A stretch of DNA of 64,000 nucleotides from Rotaria socialis (GCA_905331475.1 CAJNYU010000545.1:1-64000); one strand, 5' to 3'; counted from the first letter of the stretch, positions 35,598-47,126 are shown. Program-made: numbers and translations. Notes: generated from the letters alone by a model not told the origin.

Positions 35598-35923
35598 TAG
35601 CCGGGGATAGCGTAGTGGTTCTATGCATCTGATTCTTAGTCAGACAGGAGAAGGTTCGATTCTTTCCCCCGGCTCGGTGTCTTCGGAGTCAAAATATACA
35701 GTATCGGAAGAATAAACAAAGGAAGAACAGCAATGCACGGCAACCGCGTCATCACTGCCGCGACTTCGATTTTCGTTCTATTCGTTTTCTCTTCCTTGCC
35801 ATCCTTTCTCTGTTTGTTATCGTAGTCCTATCTGTCGACTTGTTTCGTAAGCGTCCGCAAAAATTGTACAAAAATCACGAAAAAATGTATGGATGTCACG
35901 AATAGAATTCAGCACAAATAAAA
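35598..35923 (+). mobile_element. tRNA-derived SINE with 17-bp target-site duplication
   Basis: The copy starts with a tRNA-Lys-like head (35600-35673), continues through an unrelated body of about 230 bp and ends in an A-rich tail (AAATAAAAA). It is flanked by AACAATAGCAACCATAT (35581-35597) and AACAATAGCAACCGTAT (35924-35940), matching at 16 of 17 positions. Head, body, A-rich tail and long target duplication are the defining SINE structure. It would be mobilised by a LINE partner; none is seen here. Confidence 0.82.
35600..35673 (+). tRNA. tRNA-Lys(CTT)-like SINE head
   Basis: The acceptor arms GCCGGGG and CCCCGGC pair fully. The anticodon stem TCTGA/TCAGA encloses the loop TTCTTAG, anticodon CTT (Lys). 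The T arm pairs around a TTCGATT loop. A-box (TAGCGTAGTGG) and B-box (GGTTCGATTC) polymerase III promoters are intact. The D stem pairs poorly. Because it is inside a unit with target duplications it is most likely a SINE promoter, not a working tRNA gene. Confidence 0.55.
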
Positions 35924-35940
35924 AACAATAGCAACCGTAT

Positions 35941-37500
35941 ATATTTCTGTTCACAAAAGCAAATACTGATGATTTCTTCGTTGGCACATTGCTACAGTAG
36001 AACGATCCTCGATAAGATCAGTATCACTAATCAAAATACTCAAAAGTGAAACAAACATCAGCACTGCAAATATCCATGCAAAATTCTGATGTTTTGAACT
36101 CTATTTTATTGATGGTAACACCGTGAGAATGATCAAACAGCTTTTAAATAAATGTGCATTCTACATGAAAGCGTTTACGATTATTTTAGCACGCGATGAT
36201 GTTAACTGTTTTGGTAAAATCATTGATAGTAGTCATTTCCTCCGTCATCGTGATTGCTTTTACATATTTTACGTCTATTCAATTGAGATACAAGTTATTG
36301 ATAACGTGCTTGAGATGAAAACATCATGAGTCACTAGAAGTATTTTTCCATCCAACTTATCATAGTAGAAATCAATCTTGAAGTGACAAAATCATTCATG
36401 CATGCGAGAGAAAACGAGAGAAAATGAATATATGTTTATAAATAATTTATAAATGCAACATTAGTAAACTATTTAATATCAAAATAAAGTCTCTTACTCT
36501 GCATTACTATACAAAAAAATACGAACAAGCAAATTCACAGCACATGTTTTAAATTCAAGAACACATCAGAACATTTTATTTTTCTTAATTTCTGTATAAA
36601 GCATCAGTAAGTGAATAAGTTGCGGCTTAACTAAAGTATAACTCACAAATAATAACGACTGTATTTCTTAGAAATCCTTAAACAAGGCGAAACAGTAAAA
36701 TTCAATTACAATAAAGTACATTAAATTAACGTCTAAAACATATTAGACAACAATGAAGTACTTTCAAATTTGCATAGGAGAAATAAAAAGTAGTTTGAAG
36801 TGTTCTTAAGTAATCCAATTTAAATTCAAGTAACTTACAAAGTACGTCGTTTTCTCCTTGATTCCATAAAATAATGAAATTAGTCCATGCGTACATGAGG
36901 TCTTCGATGTTCAAAACGCTGAGTGAAAGTGCCTAGTAGTAGTAGTAGCATGCTGACAAGGTCATTGAGAGGCGCTCATCGAGTTGCGGAAAGAGAAAAA
37001 GATGAATATTCTCACGCTGCACTTCAATTTTTATTGTAATGATAGTATTTCATAAAATAATAGCTCGTCTACTACAGAGAAAAATACTGTGTCAAGATTT
37101 TTTTTCTACGCTCTTTAAGAAAACAAAAACTTCCTCTGATGACATTTGGGTTTGCAAATGAAAATCCCTACGGATGTAACAATATCTCTGGAGTAAGTCC
37201 TGATAATTGTACTTACACTCCCATCCTAGTAAAAGACTGAGTATCATAACTATTGCTGGTTTTAAAAGAATACGTTTTTTTGCAGTGAATTACGTCGATT
37301 TCTCTTTAGTTTCGTGGGGATTTCACAAGTATACTGTTAGTAAAAAAGACCCTGTAGAAAATCTGAAAACACACATCTTACTGTTATTGTAATAGTTTTA
37401 GGTCCTACTATTGGTAGATACTTGAGTTGATAAGATTGAATAAGATTACTCAATAGTTGTCTCAAAGATACAAGCTCACTGTTTGCTTTTTTTTTCAGAA
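35941..37500. other. Intergenic, no gene recognised
   Basis: About 1.5 kb of AT-rich DNA. A short AGT repeat lies near 36936-36948. The poly-T acceptor just before 37501 suggests a non-coding first exon upstream, position unknown. Confidence 0.4.
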
Positions 37501-38052
37501 ATGGCTACATTTTATACCTGCATGAGATGTAGCAATGAAGGAGTACGCATATGTACTGGTTGTAACGGTCACTTTTGCCAGCGTGATTTCTTGATCCATC
37601 GGCAAATTTTGGCTAAAGAGTTCGAAAATATTAAATTACAAGGAAATAAACTTATTGAACAAATCACCAAGTTAAATCAACCAAATAAAGTTCAGCAATC
37701 TCTAGTGTCCGAAATACAAAAGTGGCATGACACTACAGTCGACAGAACTCGTCGGGCAGCTATTAAAGTGCGCGATGAAGTTAATACAATGATACAGCAA
37801 AACATAGTCAACATTAAGAAAGGACTTACCGAACTGGACCAAGAACTTATCGAAAGCTTTGGTTCAGATAGAATTATGGAAGAAAATATAGAACAACTAC
37901 GTGAAAAAATTCGCCGCCTTCGAAGTGATTTCGAAAAATCATGCGATCCAGCATCCATTGTAGTCAATGTAGAGCCAAGCACGCGTATCGATTGGAATCA
38001 TGTGATTCATGTTGAAGATAAATCCAGTGGCCGTAAGGTAAATTTGCGTTAA
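37501..38052 (+). CDS. B-box-like zinc-binding and coiled-coil protein or exon, 183 aa
   Basis: ATG follows a TTTTTTTTTCAG acceptor, so a 5' UTR exon is likely. Residues 4-32 carry a B-box/TRIM-like zinc pattern (CMRCSNEGVRICTGCNGHFC, then H at 30). The remaining 140 residues are charged and form a coiled coil (for example KLNQPNKVQQSLVSEIQKWH). The frame stops at 38052, but a donor AAG|GTAAAT at 38037/38038 in phase 0 could splice to the 39088 exon, also phase 0. Such B-box plus coiled-coil modules are common N-termini of large bdelloid families. As a stand-alone protein it would be short; the joined form is a hypothesis. Confidence 0.6.
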   Translation: MATFYTCMRCSNEGVRICTGCNGHFCQRDFLIHRQILAKEFENIKLQGNKLIEQITKLNQPNKVQQSLVSEIQKWHDTTVDRTRRAAIKVRDEVNTMIQQNIVNIKKGLTELDQELIESFGSDRIMEENIEQLREKIRRLRSDFEKSCDPASIVVNVEPSTRIDWNHVIHVEDKSSGRKVNLR

Positions 38053-39087
38053 ATTTAAACAATTATCAACATCTAACTTCGACTACTAATGATAAAAAAA
38101 AGATCAGTGAATACTTTTCTCAGGTAAATATTCATTCCATTTGCTTGTGCAAAACTTCATCCTCAAGAAAATAATTATTGCTGAACACTGAAACAAAGAA
38201 GAAGAAAAGCTCTAGTTTCTTCAATTTCATATCTTTTAGCTACGCACAATTTATGATTCATAATTCGTTTGAATTTCATTGGTGATTCAGGCTGAAGTCA
38301 ATTTTTTCTGTCTGAACTATTCACAAAGCAACACGAACAGCACTGTTAACAATATGCAGTCAAGTTAAAAAGCGCTAACTCGTCACGAGAAAAAGACTAA
38401 TACCATGAAGATCATATTTTAAATGTTCTATTCTTTTTGATTTTCCAATGCTTTCTTCAAATAAGTTCATAATATTACTGCGTCACTAGTTCAGCAAATA
38501 TATTTCAACAAATCACTGAAAGTACTATCAAGTTTACTCTCTTAGAATTATTTTCGACTAGACAAATCTTTTTGAATTAAATATTTTCAAGGTGGTTTGC
38601 AGTGATCTGAAAAAAGAAATGACTTCATCCATTTTATGTTAGTTTATCAATGAGAAATTGTCACTAAATTTACGTTGAGCTCCATGTAACAAAAAAAAAG
38701 ACCTTTAGATAATTATGAAGCAATCTCAATTTCGATAGATATGCATCGCAGTCGAGTGAAGGAAAAGAAGTTAAAAATTGAACTGAACCTGACCGATAAT
38801 CAGTCACGCACAATGAAAACTATTGATTTTGATGCAAAAAACTACCATGATAACTAAGTTAATTACAGGCATTAGGAATCTATGCGATCATGAAAAGCAT
38901 TTAGCATTAATTAGAAAAACTAAATAAATTTTGTGATAGGAAAAAGCTCAATTAAGTATTCACTGTTCTAGCCGAAGCAGTAAAAAGAGTACGCAATTTT
39001 AACTGATAATAAGTAAATGAGAGTGCATAGTATCCAGCATTTTTTCTTTTCGTGACCATTCGAATAGCTAAGATTGATTTCATTCAG
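38053..39087. other. Intergenic or long intron
   Basis: About 1 kb of AT-rich DNA with no coding frame recognised. It would be an intron if the flanking exons belong to one gene. Confidence 0.4.
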
Positions 39088-40524
39088 GTTGACGTATCTT
39101 GCTTGTCAGCCAATATTAATTGCCCATGGAAAGGGCCACAATATCAATTAGGAACTCATCTGACCACGTGTGCATTTGAACCGTTACGATTGAAAATGGA
39201 CGAAATCAAAGTTGCAAATAAAGAACTTATGGACAAAAATGATCAGTGCCATGAAACAATCAATCACGAGCAAGCGAAAATTGTAAAATTGAAGAAAAAG
39301 TTAGAAAAACGTAAAAATCAAGTAAAAGCACTTAAAAGTCAAATTCAATCACAGAATAATCAAATAAAAACACTTCAAAATCAAATTCGAGAAGAACAAA
39401 ATAAAACAAAACCACTTCAAAGTCAAATTGGGGCACAAAATATTCGCATTAAATCGCAAGAAAACCAAATTAAAATGTTTCAGGATCAAATTGGAAAAGA
39501 ACAAAATACAACAAAACCACCACACAGTCAAGTTGTGATGCAGAATGATCGAATCGAAACACCGAATAATCAAATTAAAGAAAAGGAAAAGGAAAAGGAA
39601 AAAGAAAAAGAAAATGTACCTCCAACACAGAAAATTAGTACTCCATCAGGCTTGCAATATGTACCACCTGAATTTCTTAGCGGAAAACAAGATATTGGTA
39701 TGTTACTTATTTAGCCTAATAACCAAATTGTCGGAAATGCGCCATTATGTTGAGTTCATTATCATAAGAGAAAGGGCTAAAACCACAATCCAAGTTTGAG
39801 TTTGTTGTGTCTATCCATTTCTCGAGTACTTGGGTACACTGAACCTACTAGTTCTTTTTCTCTTATCAGAAGAAAATTTGATACTATGCAGAGTTTCAAT
39901 TGAATCCATTTGAATCTACAGGATAGTTGACACTGAGTATCCAGAAAAAATAATTAACTGCATTCTTCTCTCGTTTATAATCTAAACCTGAGAGAAACAG
40001 AATCAAATAGATGCTCAATTTCATTCAGACGCATAATCATCATTCTCAGAAAAATTTAACGGTTTACAAAAGTCACACAAGAGATTACTTAAAAATGACT
40101 ATCAGAACAATTCTTGGTAGATTCCATGCATGCTTTAGATTCAGGCTACTCCAAAGATATGGCCCATGTTTATTATATGGGTAAAACAGTCGATGGTGCG
40201 TTAACCATGTCATTCAAATCAATCGGCGGTGGCTATGGCAAAGATGCTATGAATGTGTATTATATGGGTAAACAAATCCAAGGTGCAATAACTGTATCAT
40301 TCGAATCACTTGGAGGCGGCTATGCTCGAGATACATCTAGTGTTTATTATCTGGACAGTAAGGTTGACGGCGCAAATCCTTGGGCATTTCAATCTATAGG
40401 TGGCGGCTATGGTAAAGATGCGTCTCAGTTTTATTACATGGGTAAACCGACTAATGGCGTAAATCCTTGGCTATTTCAATCCCTCGAAGGCTCCTATGGC
40501 AAGAATACACCTGTGTTTTTTTAA
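39088..40524 (+). CDS. TRAF-type zinc finger, coiled coil and DKNYY-repeat protein (5' end uncertain)
   Basis: Exon 39088-39697 follows a TTCATTCAG acceptor; exon 40121-40524 follows TTGGTAG; the junction is phase 1 (QDI-D-SMHALDSG). The first 40 residues match a TRAF-type zinc finger, CLSANINCPWKGPQYQLGTH-LTTC. A long coiled coil follows, with about six near-11- to 14-residue repeats of the type S-Q-I-x(3)-N-x-I-K, then a KE repeat. The second exon encodes five DKNYY-like repeats of about 26 residues, each GGGYGKDAxxVYYMGKxxxGAxxxSFxSL. No RING exon was found upstream. The joined order zinc finger, coiled coil and DKNYY is unusual. The N-terminus may come from the 37501 exon or be missing. 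Confidence 0.68.
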
Positions 40525-42577
40525 ATAAGTAAATCGATTGACTGTACAAACGTAAATTCGCTCTTATGAAAAATAGCAAAAAGGTATTATCGAACAAAAT
40601 AAAACCCTTTCTAAATTCTATGAAAGGGTGATAACGAATAATCTTTTTGCGTTCTCATCAAAATAGTTAACATAGTTTTTTTCTTTGAATATTATCATCA
40701 TTTTATTTGCTTTTCGTTTTTCGCAGTAGTACATTCCATCGTTTATACTATGCAGCTCTGAATAAAAGTTTAATTTTTATTCGCGTTCTTACCGACCCGT
40801 TTTGTCTTCTTCGCATGCATACATGAATTTCCTCTATGTTTCTTTTCTCGTCTTTATTTTGCATTCGCAAGAACTTGAGCATATTCTAAATTTCTTCTTC
40901 TATTTTAAATTTACTTATCCCGAGTTGAATACAAGAAGTTTTACGTCATGTAACTTTAAAATATCTGTCTATATGTATGCAATGCAGCGTGGCCTATTAT
41001 TTTCCTTCTTCGGTTTTCGTATTTTATCTGTTTTGTTTTATCTTGAATTTGAATTTTATATCTATACGTTATTATCTTGCTTCTATGCTCATCAGTGTGC
41101 ACAAGGTATGACTAGCGAAATGTTTTCTTAATAAATCATTTGATTTAGCCAAAAATATATACTCATATCAATCAAACCCTCTAAACAGTCATGCAGAATG
41201 TATCGACTGAATAAGTTCAACTAAGCTAACTAGCAATAGTTGTTTCAATTATAATGACTATCTGTCTATGTAGTCAGCTACACATCTACCTGTTCGATAT
41301 TCTACTTTTTATTCATCTATAAACTATTCTAAACATTCTTCAGATTCATTAAATATATTCACTAACTATCGTACGACTAGCTATCTACGTCGATAAGTAG
41401 CTACTTGTCTACCTTTATACTGCAAGCGATCATACGATACACACAGGCAGTAGGAGTCCTTTTTGTGTCATTCTTCTATTAATATTGATTATGAAAAATA
41501 TTCAAAAACAACTCATTCGTTATAAAAACTTCATGAATGTTTAATATAGATTAAAAGTAACATGATTTCTCTGTGCACAATATCACTCATTCAAAAAGTA
41601 TAGAAATGAAGAAAGCTCGAAAACTAAAAGTAATTTTAAGCTTAAGTCATGGTGATAGACTTCTATCTTATCACAAAATAAAAGAAAGAATAGACATGGA
41701 TAAAAATATTTTCTTTCACATGTTTCGTGAATATTTATATTCGTATTATCCACCTAAAATAAAGTGCACGCGAATAAAGGTAATATTCACACCAACACCC
41801 TACTTTCGAAAGTTTAAAAGGCTTTTCCAATATGCCACAAATAATAAAACACTATAAGTCTGATTTCTAAATGAATCAATGACAAAAACACAAAGTGTCC
41901 AAGACGTTTTCAATCGTCTCAAAGTTGGTAGAGTGGTTTTCACTGAAAATTTTGGCGAAAAAAATAAAATTTAATTTAGTAAATACAATATTATAGTGAT
42001 AACATCAAGCACCGAAGAAAAAATGGAAAAAAAAATAACTGATTTCTGTGTTAGAACAGGTTCAGCTACCCATGAAATGGACTAAAAGTTAATGTTTCCA
42101 TTTTATTTTTGTTTAAGATTGCTCGCAACATATTCGAGTGATTATCAGATGACTAGTTCAAGATTGTGTGACACTAGAATTTCAACAAAAAAATAGAAAC
42201 ATCACCAGAAAAGAATGAAAGGAGTGTTATTTCATATTAATTGACCAATATGACCAACACAATTCAAGTGTCATTGTAGTCATAAAACAAAACACCTTCA
42301 GATTCGGCCATTTCTTTTTATCTTTGGGGCCTGCAGCTCCTAATGTTAGAGTCCTCATAGATTAAAAACATGTCTAAAGATAAAAGTTCGTGTAATGACG
42401 AATACGGCGTATTTTTACATGTCATGAAAAGATAACATTAGAAGTAGTAGAACTGGTGTCATCGTATACAAATAGGCATATCACATTGCATCATATTCCA
42501 TGTGTCGTAAGGTTTTGTTTTATATTCATTCTCGTCAATACGTGACGAACAAAAAACGTTAACTTTGTCAATTAAAA
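40525..42577. other. Intergenic, no gene recognised
   Basis: About 2 kb. Repetitive CTATCTA/TAGCTA-rich sequence lies at about 41210-41430. Open frames at 40802-41131 and 41573-41857 have composition expected of AT-rich non-coding DNA and no recognised motif. Confidence 0.45.
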
Positions 42578-43822
42578 ATGAAAACAATTCATGAACAACA
42601 CTTTTTGTCCGGTAAATATATCATTGTTGCTGGTGGGGGAATCGGTGGCTTAACGTTTTGTGTTGCTCTCCAACGATTTCTCGAGAACAATAATCAAGAA
42701 ATAAATCCACCGCCACATATTGTAGTGTACGAACGTGAGCTATCATTGGATGACATCGGACGAGAAGGCTATTCGCTTTCTATTCGAAGTGATCCATTAA
42801 GTGGAGGAATGCAAATACTGCAGAAGTTGGATTTACTTGACCAGATACTCGGTGAAAGTAATCCTGGCACATATTTCACAGTCTTCAACAATGACTTTAC
42901 TCCATTGATTGAATTTCAATCTCCGCCTGTTGAAGGCCTTTCACAATCCACTGCAAGTATTGCACGTTCGAAACTTCGTGAAATACTTCACAAAAATATA
43001 TCGCCATCGATTGCAGTGCATTGGAATCATGGGATAGAATCCGTTGAGGAGCTTGAAAATGGACAAGTTATAGTGACTTTAATGAATGGTCATCAAGAAA
43101 AATGTGATCTACTCATTGCTGCTGATGGATCGAATAGTAAAGGTAGACGAGCTATTCGATCTCAGAATGAGCTGAGGTTTGCTGGAGCTGTTTCTATCGC
43201 AGCACGCACTCAACCTCTTGAAAAGTTGCCACCACCTATAGATAAAACATGGGGTAGTGTATTAGGCGTCAATGGAAATTTTCTTTTTGTTGCACCAAGT
43301 GATCAAAGAAGTGCATTGTGGAGTGTCAGCTATTTGTCAGACAAACCATCTGAACCTAGACCAGCTGGAACAATGAGTGAAGAAGAAATTGAACAAGTAC
43401 TCAGTGAAGCTCATCAACGTTTGGTATCGTTCGGTGAACCGATGCCGACTCTTTTCAAAAAGACGTTACGTAGTAGTGTTTCTGTCTTCAACGCAAAAGA
43501 CATGGAACCTTTCAGAAATCACGGTTCAGTGATCTTTATTGGTGATGCTCAACATGCAATGAGTCCATTTGCTGGCAACGGAGCCAATATGGCTATGATG
43601 GATGGATACCAATTAGCAGAACAAATGATTCTTGCCAAACATTTGTCGACAGCAGTTCAAGCTTACGATGATCTTTGTATTCCTCGTTCGATAAATGCTA
43701 TTAAAATGAGTCATCGGACTATTGCAATCGGTCATTCACAAGGAATTTGGAAGTATATGTGGGTAACAATGTTAAAGATTGTTGCATACTTCTTTGGTTT
43801 CAATTCTAAGTCTGAACAATAG
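42578..43822 (+). CDS. FAD-dependent monooxygenase (class A flavoprotein hydroxylase), 414 aa
   Basis: An intronless frame with the full set of family motifs: the Rossmann GxGxxG (VAGGGIGGLTFCVALQ, residues 17-32) ending in an acidic VVYERE, an internal DG motif LLIAADGSNSKGRRAIR (near 190-206), and the second FAD motif VIFIGDAQHAMSPFAGNGANMAM (near 320-342). Such enzymes use NAD(P)H and oxygen to hydroxylate aromatic or polycyclic substrates; TetX-like and fungal salicylate-hydroxylase-like proteins share this layout. The substrate cannot be told. A hydrophobic C-terminal stretch (YMWVTMLKIVAYFFGF) may tether it to a membrane. The lack of introns suggests acquisition from bacteria or fungi, unproven. 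Confidence 0.88.
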   Translation: MKTIHEQHFLSGKYIIVAGGGIGGLTFCVALQRFLENNNQEINPPPHIVVYERELSLDDIGREGYSLSIRSDPLSGGMQILQKLDLLDQILGESNPGTYFTVFNNDFTPLIEFQSPPVEGLSQSTASIARSKLREILHKNISPSIAVHWNHGIESVEELENGQVIVTLMNGHQEKCDLLIAADGSNSKGRRAIRSQNELRFAGAVSIAARTQPLEKLPPPIDKTWGSVLGVNGNFLFVAPSDQRSALWSVSYLSDKPSEPRPAGTMSEEEIEQVLSEAHQRLVSFGEPMPTLFKKTLRSSVSVFNAKDMEPFRNHGSVIFIGDAQHAMSPFAGNGANMAMMDGYQLAEQMILAKHLSTAVQAYDDLCIPRSINAIKMSHRTIAIGHSQGIWKYMWVTMLKIVAYFFGFNSKSEQ

Positions 43823-44880
43823 TACACATAAATAATAGACGCATCGAAATGTAGATCTCGTCCTATGTGATAACTTAGTAAAAACATTTTTATTTGTATT
43901 TTCGTAATAGATATAAAAATTAATATGCATACAAAAACGAGCAAACAGTTTTATGCTTTTGAATAACTCCTACTAATTGCTACAGCATTAGTCTAACGTT
44001 TTTACTTGATTAAATTCAAAACTTATGATTAGCAAGAGAACCTTTCTTAGTTGATTTAGTTTAGCTTTATTTTAAGTATCAACATGTAGGAAAGAATTCG
44101 AAATCTTTAAAGATTTATTGCCCATCCAATTATTTTATTAATTTGCAATCAAGTATTAAAAGAGTCAAACAATCATAATAGTGATATTTTCGTAATTTTT
44201 TTTTTTTTTCAAAGAATATTTCCATTACCGAGATCTACTGATGAGAATTACGAAAGATAAGAAAATTTTCAAGTCAATAATAATTTATCAAATTAGTTTA
44301 TGTGACAATCATTATCGAAAAGTCATCGCTATTCGTCTTCTAATAAATCAAATCGATATAATAAACTTTCAGCAATATCTTTTCTGACCTTTCTTATCAA
44401 TCGGTTAACGCAGTAGACTTTTTACGGGTATGTTACCCTTCATAATAAGAAGCTTATAAACTAGGGAACTTTACTATTGCAAAATGGAAGAATCTATTTT
44501 TTCTGAGGAGCAACATTTCAGGTTTGCAAATTTAATTCAATGATCTTGAATTGAGAGTTAAAGACTACAGAAATTCATTGACGTCGGTATGCTATTAAAG
44601 CGTCTTCAATCTTAAAATCTTGCTTTACTTATCAGATAAATTACAATCGTACCAATATTCACTAGTACAATTTTTCAAATAACATGACTCATCGAAAACG
44701 ATGACTATTGGCAGTTTATTTTAACGTTTTATCGATGCATACCTATTCGAGCCGTTTCAATTGATGAATTCTCTATGATTTAAAAAATAAAGAAAACAGA
44801 CAAATAGAGATAGTACAACAAGAAAATCTCTGTATATATTTATTATACATATAAAAAAAACTGAAGTAACAGTAAAAAAA
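43823..44880. other. Convergent intergenic region
   Basis: About 1.05 kb between the monooxygenase stop and the GPKOW stop, with a poly-T tract at about 44200. Nothing else recognised. Confidence 0.5.
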
Positions 44881-46101
44881 TTAATGTTTTTTAGATTTGT
44901 TGTAGTCTTCATGTCGATGTCCATTCGAAGAATGGTGGTGTTTTCTATCGTAACTATCATGTTTTGATGATCGGTGATGTTTTCGATCATGATCATCATC
45001 ATCCTTGGACGAACGATGATGTTTGTAATCATCATCTCTATCTGATGAACGATGATGTTTAGTATCATCATCTTTATCGGATCGACGATGTCGTTTATGA
45101 TCATTAGTATTGTCTTGTTTATAATAATCTTTCATTAATTGATCACTTGTTTCTTTTTCGACTTTTTCTGCTTTGGATTTATTAACATATTTACTATATT
45201 TAAGAAATTCTTTTTCAGTTACTAATTTAACATTATATTGTGATATAGATATTGTTTCTTTTTTCCTATTTGTACCACCGACAGCTAACGCAACCGAAAG
45301 ACGAGCGACATCTTCTTCAATAGATTCAATTGTACCATAAAGATCTTGATGAAGACCTTTTTCAACAAGAACAAAGGCTCCTTTTTCGAAACATAAATCA
45401 TCTTTTTCATCGATGCCAGATTTTTTTAAATTGCGTTTTAATTGATTAATTTTTTCAAGAATTTTTCTATCAGCACCCAATCCAAGACCACGAGGTCGAC
45501 TTGAGGGTACAAATACATCAACTTGTTTTTTATTTGATATACCAAGACCAGCATCTTCTTTGTAGCCCATACCACGTAGAACAGCCATTCCAAATTCTTC
45601 AATAGGTACTTGTTCATAATCAGCATTTTCAATATCTTTTTCTTCAGGTATATTTTCATCAATAGCGAAATTACTCATGAATGTATTAGTAGAATCTTGT
45701 TCAATAGTGTGTACACGAATCGTTCCATTTTCATTTCGTTGATCCCACGTTTCATTTACTTGTTGTGCTTCGAGAATAAGTGCACGTTTTGCTTCTTCTT
45801 CTAATTGATTGACAGGATCATTTGATGGTATTGGATTTGACACAGCAGTTTGAGGAGGATTTGATTTAAGTTTGAAAAATTTGTGGTGTTCATTTGGTTG
45901 AGCAGGAATAATAAGTTCTTTTTTAGTAACAACTAGTGTGTTACTTTTAATTTCACCATTATCAAATCCAGTGACAAGCTCGGCTTGATCGTTATTTGTT
46001 GTTGTGGATGAATCAAATTGACTAGATGATGATGCAAGACTATTAAGAATAGGTCGTTTCGTACCACCAAGCTTAAAAGCAACACGAATTGGTTCAGTCA
46101 T
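44881..46101 (-). CDS. GPKOW: GPKOW-like G-patch and KOW-motif splicing factor, 406 aa
   Basis: Intronless. ATG at 46101 was chosen (MTEPIRVAFKLGG); the frame is open four codons further but without ATG. Order: an N-terminal FKLGG-x-KRPIL and ELIIPAQPN segment, an EEEAKRALILEA helix, the G-patch (EEFGMAVLRGMGYKEDAGLG, then RPRGLGLGAD; residues about 170-215), and one KOW motif (KGAFVLVEKGLHQDLYGTIESI, about 240-262). The protein then ends in an Asp/Arg/His-rich tail with a repeated HHRSS-DDD unit. The second KOW domain of the vertebrate protein is not seen. Known role: Spp2/GPKOW activates the helicase DHX16/Prp2 in the spliceosome via the G-patch. Confidence 0.9.
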   Translation of the reverse strand: MTEPIRVAFKLGGTKRPILNSLASSSSQFDSSTTTNNDQAELVTGFDNGEIKSNTLVVTKKELIIPAQPNEHHKFFKLKSNPPQTAVSNPIPSNDPVNQLEEEAKRALILEAQQVNETWDQRNENGTIRVHTIEQDSTNTFMSNFAIDENIPEEKDIENADYEQVPIEEFGMAVLRGMGYKEDAGLGISNKKQVDVFVPSSRPRGLGLGADRKILEKINQLKRNLKKSGIDEKDDLCFEKGAFVLVEKGLHQDLYGTIESIEEDVARLSVALAVGGTNRKKETISISQYNVKLVTEKEFLKYSKYVNKSKAEKVEKETSDQLMKDYYKQDNTNDHKRHRRSDKDDDTKHHRSSDRDDDYKHHRSSKDDDDHDRKHHRSSKHDSYDRKHHHSSNGHRHEDYNKSKKH

Positions 46102-46924
46102 ATCAATCAACAATCGACGAAGTGACTATGAAAGTGATGAATATAAAAGCAGAAACAAATAATGTCGAAAGTTTTGCCGAAATTGATTATTAGTCTTTGT
46201 CAACGGCAATTGGTTGGACGTATTCAGCAAACAATAAGCAGCGCCACATTCTATGCCAATTAATTAATTAGTAAAAGCGTCACTAATTGACGTCACACTA
46301 ATGTATCATATCGTTATATGTAAGATCGGTGGAAAAATAAAATAGAAACTACTCGACGAGCATATTAAATAATGATTTTTAATGATCCTTTTTCCTACGT
46401 AAAAAAAAATATAATTTAATATGGCTTAATTTATCGAGTTTACTCAGGCACAATGTTTTTTTCTGAACTAATTAATTCACTGAAAGCTGCACCCTTGCAA
46501 CAATGAACTAAAATATAGCGGGTAGTAAGTTTACTGTGTAATTACCTATCGTCGTATTCAAAACAAAAACAACGACATGCAAATTCTCCAGTGTACAATT
46601 CTAAAAGAATCGGTTGTTATTCGTAGTATATGAATAGTAGCTGTATATTTTGAGGTTCTGTCTATGTCTAGATCAATCTGTAACACATTGAATACTAGAA
46701 ATTTCAAATCCATGCTTACGCTCAATGGCGTTTCACTGAGTTTTCAATAGATTATCAATCTATGTAGATATTAAGGATAAACGTCTGTTCGTATATTTTG
46801 AAATAAAACATAAGTAAATATTTTATGATTTAGAAATGTCTTTAGTAAATAACTTGATTTTAATTATAGTTCTGTGGAATACTAAGCAGATGATAAATTC
46901 CAATTGATTGCAGATGTTCATCTT
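46102..46924. other. Intergenic, no gene recognised
   Basis: About 820 bp upstream of GPKOW up to the LTR element; presumably holds its promoter. Confidence 0.5.
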
Positions 46925-47126
46925 TGTTATGTCAGGACATATCTGTCCTGCCATAAGTATGTTCTCTCTTCTTCTCTCGGTTTCATTCTATCACGTTTAC
47001 AATCATTCCATTCTTCTTCTCGTATCTATTCTATTTAAGTGAGTGTTAATGTTTAAAGAAGGGGGATTATTGCTGGTGAAAAGATAATAATAATAAGAAG
47101 GCGAAATAAAGAAGAAGATTGTAACA
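46925..47126 (+). repeat. 5' LTR
   Basis: 202 bp, TG...CA termini, contains the ATTCTATTTAAGTGAG segment that may be a promoter. Confidence 0.88.

Noticed and set aside
35600..35673. Functional tRNA-Lys gene
   Set aside because: It is embedded in a unit with 17-bp target duplications and an A-rich tail, and its D stem is weak; a SINE head explains it better.
40802..41131. 109-codon open frame, hydrophobic
   Set aside because: AT-rich codons, no splice context or motif; expected by chance in this composition.
44238..44262. Hammerhead-like CTGATGAG...GAAA core
   Set aside because: The bases between the two core boxes cannot form a proper stem II and no flanking stems were found.
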